From the NCBI RefSeq assembly GCF_000014565.1, contig NC_008268.1, positions 2,170,001-2,234,000 on the forward strand: DNA of 64,000 nt, written 5' to 3'. Both the position numbers and the translations under genes were made by a program. This DNA comes from Rhodococcus jostii RHA1. Lineage in GTDB: Bacteria; Actinomycetota; Actinomycetes; Mycobacteriales; Mycobacteriaceae. Under the pieces are notes generated by a model. The model saw only the letters and a program-made list of their open reading frames with translations, made no database searches and was not told where the DNA came from. Below are positions 62,312 through 64,000 of the stretch, in pieces; within the stretch, counting starts at the first letter, position 1; each line of letters opens with the position of its first letter.

Positions 62312-63571
62312 ATGCCCGAACTGCTGTTTCCGCTCGATTCCTCGAAGAAGTTCACCGATCAGGCGATCGTCGGCCACAACCGCTGGCACCCCGACATCCC
62401 GCCCGCGGTCACGGTGAAACCGGGCGACTCCTTCCGCGTCCACTGCCGCGAATGGTTCGACGGCGCCATCCACAACGACGACTCCGCCGACGACATCCTG
62501 AACGCGCCCCTCACCACGGTCCACACGTTGTCCGGGCCGTTCGCCGTGGAGGGCGCGAAGCCCGGCGACCTGCTGATCGTCGACATCCTGGACGTCGGAC
62601 CCATCCCCCAGGAGGATTCCGGCCCGCTGGCCGGCCAGGGATGGGGATACACGGGGATCTTCTCCCGCCACAACGGCGGCGGATTCCTCACCGAGCAGTT
62701 CCCCGACGCCTACAAGGCCGTCTGGGACTTCTCCGGTCAGACCGCCACGTCGCGGCACGTCCCGCACGTCTCGTTCACCGGCATCGTCCACCCCGGACTG
62801 ATGGGCACCGCGCCGTCGGCCGCCCTTCTGTCGAAGTGGAACGCGAGGGAGGGCGCGCTCATCGCCACCGACCCGGGCCGGGTTCCCCCACTCGCCCTGC
62901 CGCCCGAACCGCAGGACGCCGTCCTCGGGTCCCTGTCGGGCGCCGACTTCGACCGCGTCGCCGGCGAGGCCGCCCGCACCGCGCCCCCACGCGAGAACGG
63001 CGGCAACCAGGACATCAAGAACCTCACCAAGGGCAGCCGCGTCTTCTACCCCGTGTTCGTCGACGGCGCGAACCTGTCCGTCGGCGATCTGCACTTCTCC
63101 CAGGGCGACGGCGAGATCACGTTCTGCGGCGCCATCGAGATGGGCGGCTTCATCGACCTGCGTGTCGACATCATCAAGGGCGGCATGGACACGTATGGCG
63201 TGTCCGAGAACGCGATCTTCATGCCCGGTAACACCGATCCGCAGTATTCGGAGTGGCTCGCGTTCTCCGGAACGTCCGTCACCCTCGACGGGGAACAGAA
63301 GTACCTCGACTCGCACCTGTCGTATCAGCGGGCGTGTCTCCACGCGATCGACTACCTCACCAAGTTCGGGTACAGCCCCGAGCAGGCCTACCTCCTGCTC
63401 GGCGCCGCCCCGATCGAGGGCCGGTTGTCGGGGGTGGTGGACATTCCGAACTCCTGCTCGACGGTGTACCTGCCGACGGCGATGTTCGACTTCCCCGTCG
63501 CACCGTCCGCGTCGGGTCCGTTCCGGATCGACCCGGGCGTCGGCGCGCCGCGCTCGGAGAACAAGGCCTGA
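62312..63571 (+). CDS. fmdA: Formamidase/acetamidase FmdA
   Basis: 419 aa. Begins [17 protein letters not shown], with [20 protein letters not shown] and the [26 protein letters not shown] block, as in Methylophilus FmdA and its fungal relatives. It hydrolyses formamide or short amides to ammonia and the acid. Downstream hairpin terminator. Formate produced could join the pool controlled by PurU. Confidence 0.94.
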   Translation: MPELLFPLDSSKKFTDQAIVGHNRWHPDIPPAVTVKPGDSFRVHCREWFDGAIHNDDSADDILNAPLTTVHTLSGPFAVEGAKPGDLLIVDILDVGPIPQEDSGPLAGQGWGYTGIFSRHNGGGFLTEQFPDAYKAVWDFSGQTATSRHVPHVSFTGIVHPGLMGTAPSAALLSKWNAREGALIATDPGRVPPLALPPEPQDAVLGSLSGADFDRVAGEAARTAPPRENGGNQDIKNLTKGSRVFYPVFVDGANLSVGDLHFSQGDGEITFCGAIEMGGFIDLRVDIIKGGMDTYGVSENAIFMPGNTDPQYSEWLAFSGTSVTLDGEQKYLDSHLSYQRACLHAIDYLTKFGYSPEQAYLLLGAAPIEGRLSGVVDIPNSCSTVYLPTAMFDFPVAPSASGPFRIDPGVGAPRSENKA

Positions 63572-63577
63572 GCTGCG

Positions 63578-63626
63578 GGCGAATGTACCTTTCAGCGCCT
63601 CCAGTGCGCCCAGAGGTACATTCGCC
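63578..63626 (+). terminator. Terminator of fmdBA
   Basis: Perfect 13-bp arms GGCGAATGTACCT and AGGTACATTCGCC with a 23-base spacer, starting seven bases past the fmdA stop. Confidence 0.7.
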
Positions 63627-63710
63627 TCGCGTCACCGCGTCCCGACCCGCGCGAGTAAATCTTGCGAAGGTTCCGTTCGCACATCTGACCTGCGCCGGTA
63701 CCATTGCCGT

Positions 63711-64000
63711 ATGTCCAAGACCTTCGTCGGCACCCGGTTGCGTCAGCTCCGAACCGAGCGTGGACTGAGCCAGGCGGCGCTGGCGAAGACGCTGGAGATC
63801 TCCGCCAGCTACCTCAATCAGATCGAGCACGACGTGCGGCCACTGACGGTGCCGGTGCTGCTGCGGATCAGCGAGGTGTTCGGCGTCGACACCACGTTCT
63901 TCTCGTCCCAGGACGACACGCGCCTGATCGCGGAGATGCGCGAGGTGGCGCTGGATCAGGAGATGGGCATCGACGCGGACGCCCAGGAGATCGCCGAGAT
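63711..64000 (+). CDS. ramB: XRE-type regulator RamB, N-terminal part
   Basis: Truncated by the window end; 96 complete codons visible. Starts [41 protein letters not shown], then [15 protein letters not shown]-terminal sequence and location beside isocitrate lyase match RamB (Rv0465c), which represses glyoxylate-cycle genes. An imperfect CTTGCGAAG near 63661 could be an autoregulatory site. Confidence 0.9.
   Translation, partial: MSKTFVGTRLRQLRTERGLSQAALAKTLEISASYLNQIEHDVRPLTVPVLLRISEVFGVDTTFFSSQDDTRLIAEMREVALDQEMGIDADAQEIAE

Overview
This is a high-GC actinobacterial chromosome segment. Protein sequences and gene order point to the genus Rhodococcus (large-genome R. jostii/R. opacus type). 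Read right to left, the backbone follows the Mycobacterium tuberculosis Rv0465c-Rv0505c neighbourhood almost gene by gene: ramB, icl, fadB2, TetR, DUF445, XRE regulator, hbhA, DUF2516, nitrilase, DUF2505, murB, lprQ, SDR, ROK regulator, mshA, YbjN, gpmA, senX3-regX3, Ppx/GppA, Ala/Pro-rich membrane protein, sugar-phosphate isomerase, proC, HTH protein, bS22, epimerase, acyltransferase, serB-like HAD. This synteny is recalled knowledge, not a search result. Rhodococcus-specific blocks are inserted between these core genes.

Layout. 1-9.7 kb: HAD phosphatase tail, PlsC acyltransferase/epimerase pair, the 33-residue ribosomal protein bS22, HTH protein, proC, thioesterase/MerR pair, isomerase, membrane protein, Ppx/GppA and a Cys-containing protein. 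9.7-16.6 kb: small secreted protein, SenX3-RegX3, GpmA, a 4-coumarate-CoA-ligase-like enzyme, YbjN protein and MshA (mycothiol). 16.6-24.4 kb: hydrolase, MFS, PIG-L deacetylase, hotdog thioesterase, a tocopherol-cyclase-like protein, isochorismatase-like hydrolase, an orphan DUF742 protein and the ROK regulator, preceded by a possible Cys-rich leader peptide. 24.7-26.6 kb: a decayed MHS transporter next to an intact TauD-type dioxygenase. 26.6-31.9 kb: SDR, L,D-transpeptidase, MurB, two tandem DUF2505 proteins and a methyltransferase.

31.9-33.8 kb is the most distinctive locus. It holds a TROVE/vWA (Ro60/Rsr-type) gene directly preceded by a noncoding region. That region contains a tRNA module in circularly permuted order (T-arm, tetraloop-closed acceptor stem, D-arm) inside a 12-bp terminal helix, the hallmark of a bacterial Y RNA (YrlA type). 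A second, conventionally ordered tRNA-like cloverleaf follows just before the gene.

34-45.5 kb: AbiEi-like protein, LmeA-family protein, deoC, methyltransferase, purU, a GntR-controlled aldolase/MFS/nitrilase operon, hydrolase/MerR, DUF2516, and HbhA with its XRE regulator. 45.5-50.4 kb: DUF445, TetR, DUF4873 protein, a Baeyer-Villiger-type monooxygenase and PPK2. 50.4-55.8 kb looks like a stress/SigF island: small membrane proteins, DUF2231, DUF6131, a glycosyltransferase, STAS, GAF-ANTAR, RsbW and SigF. Candidate SigF promoters (GGTTT-N15/17-GGGTA-like) lie before at least three of its transcription units. 55.7-64 kb: AdhC, MetE, FadB2, isocitrate lyase with a RamB-like box, an FmdB/FmdA formamidase pair, and the start of ramB.

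I see no CRISPR array, insertion sequence or rRNA gene, and no conventional tRNA gene.
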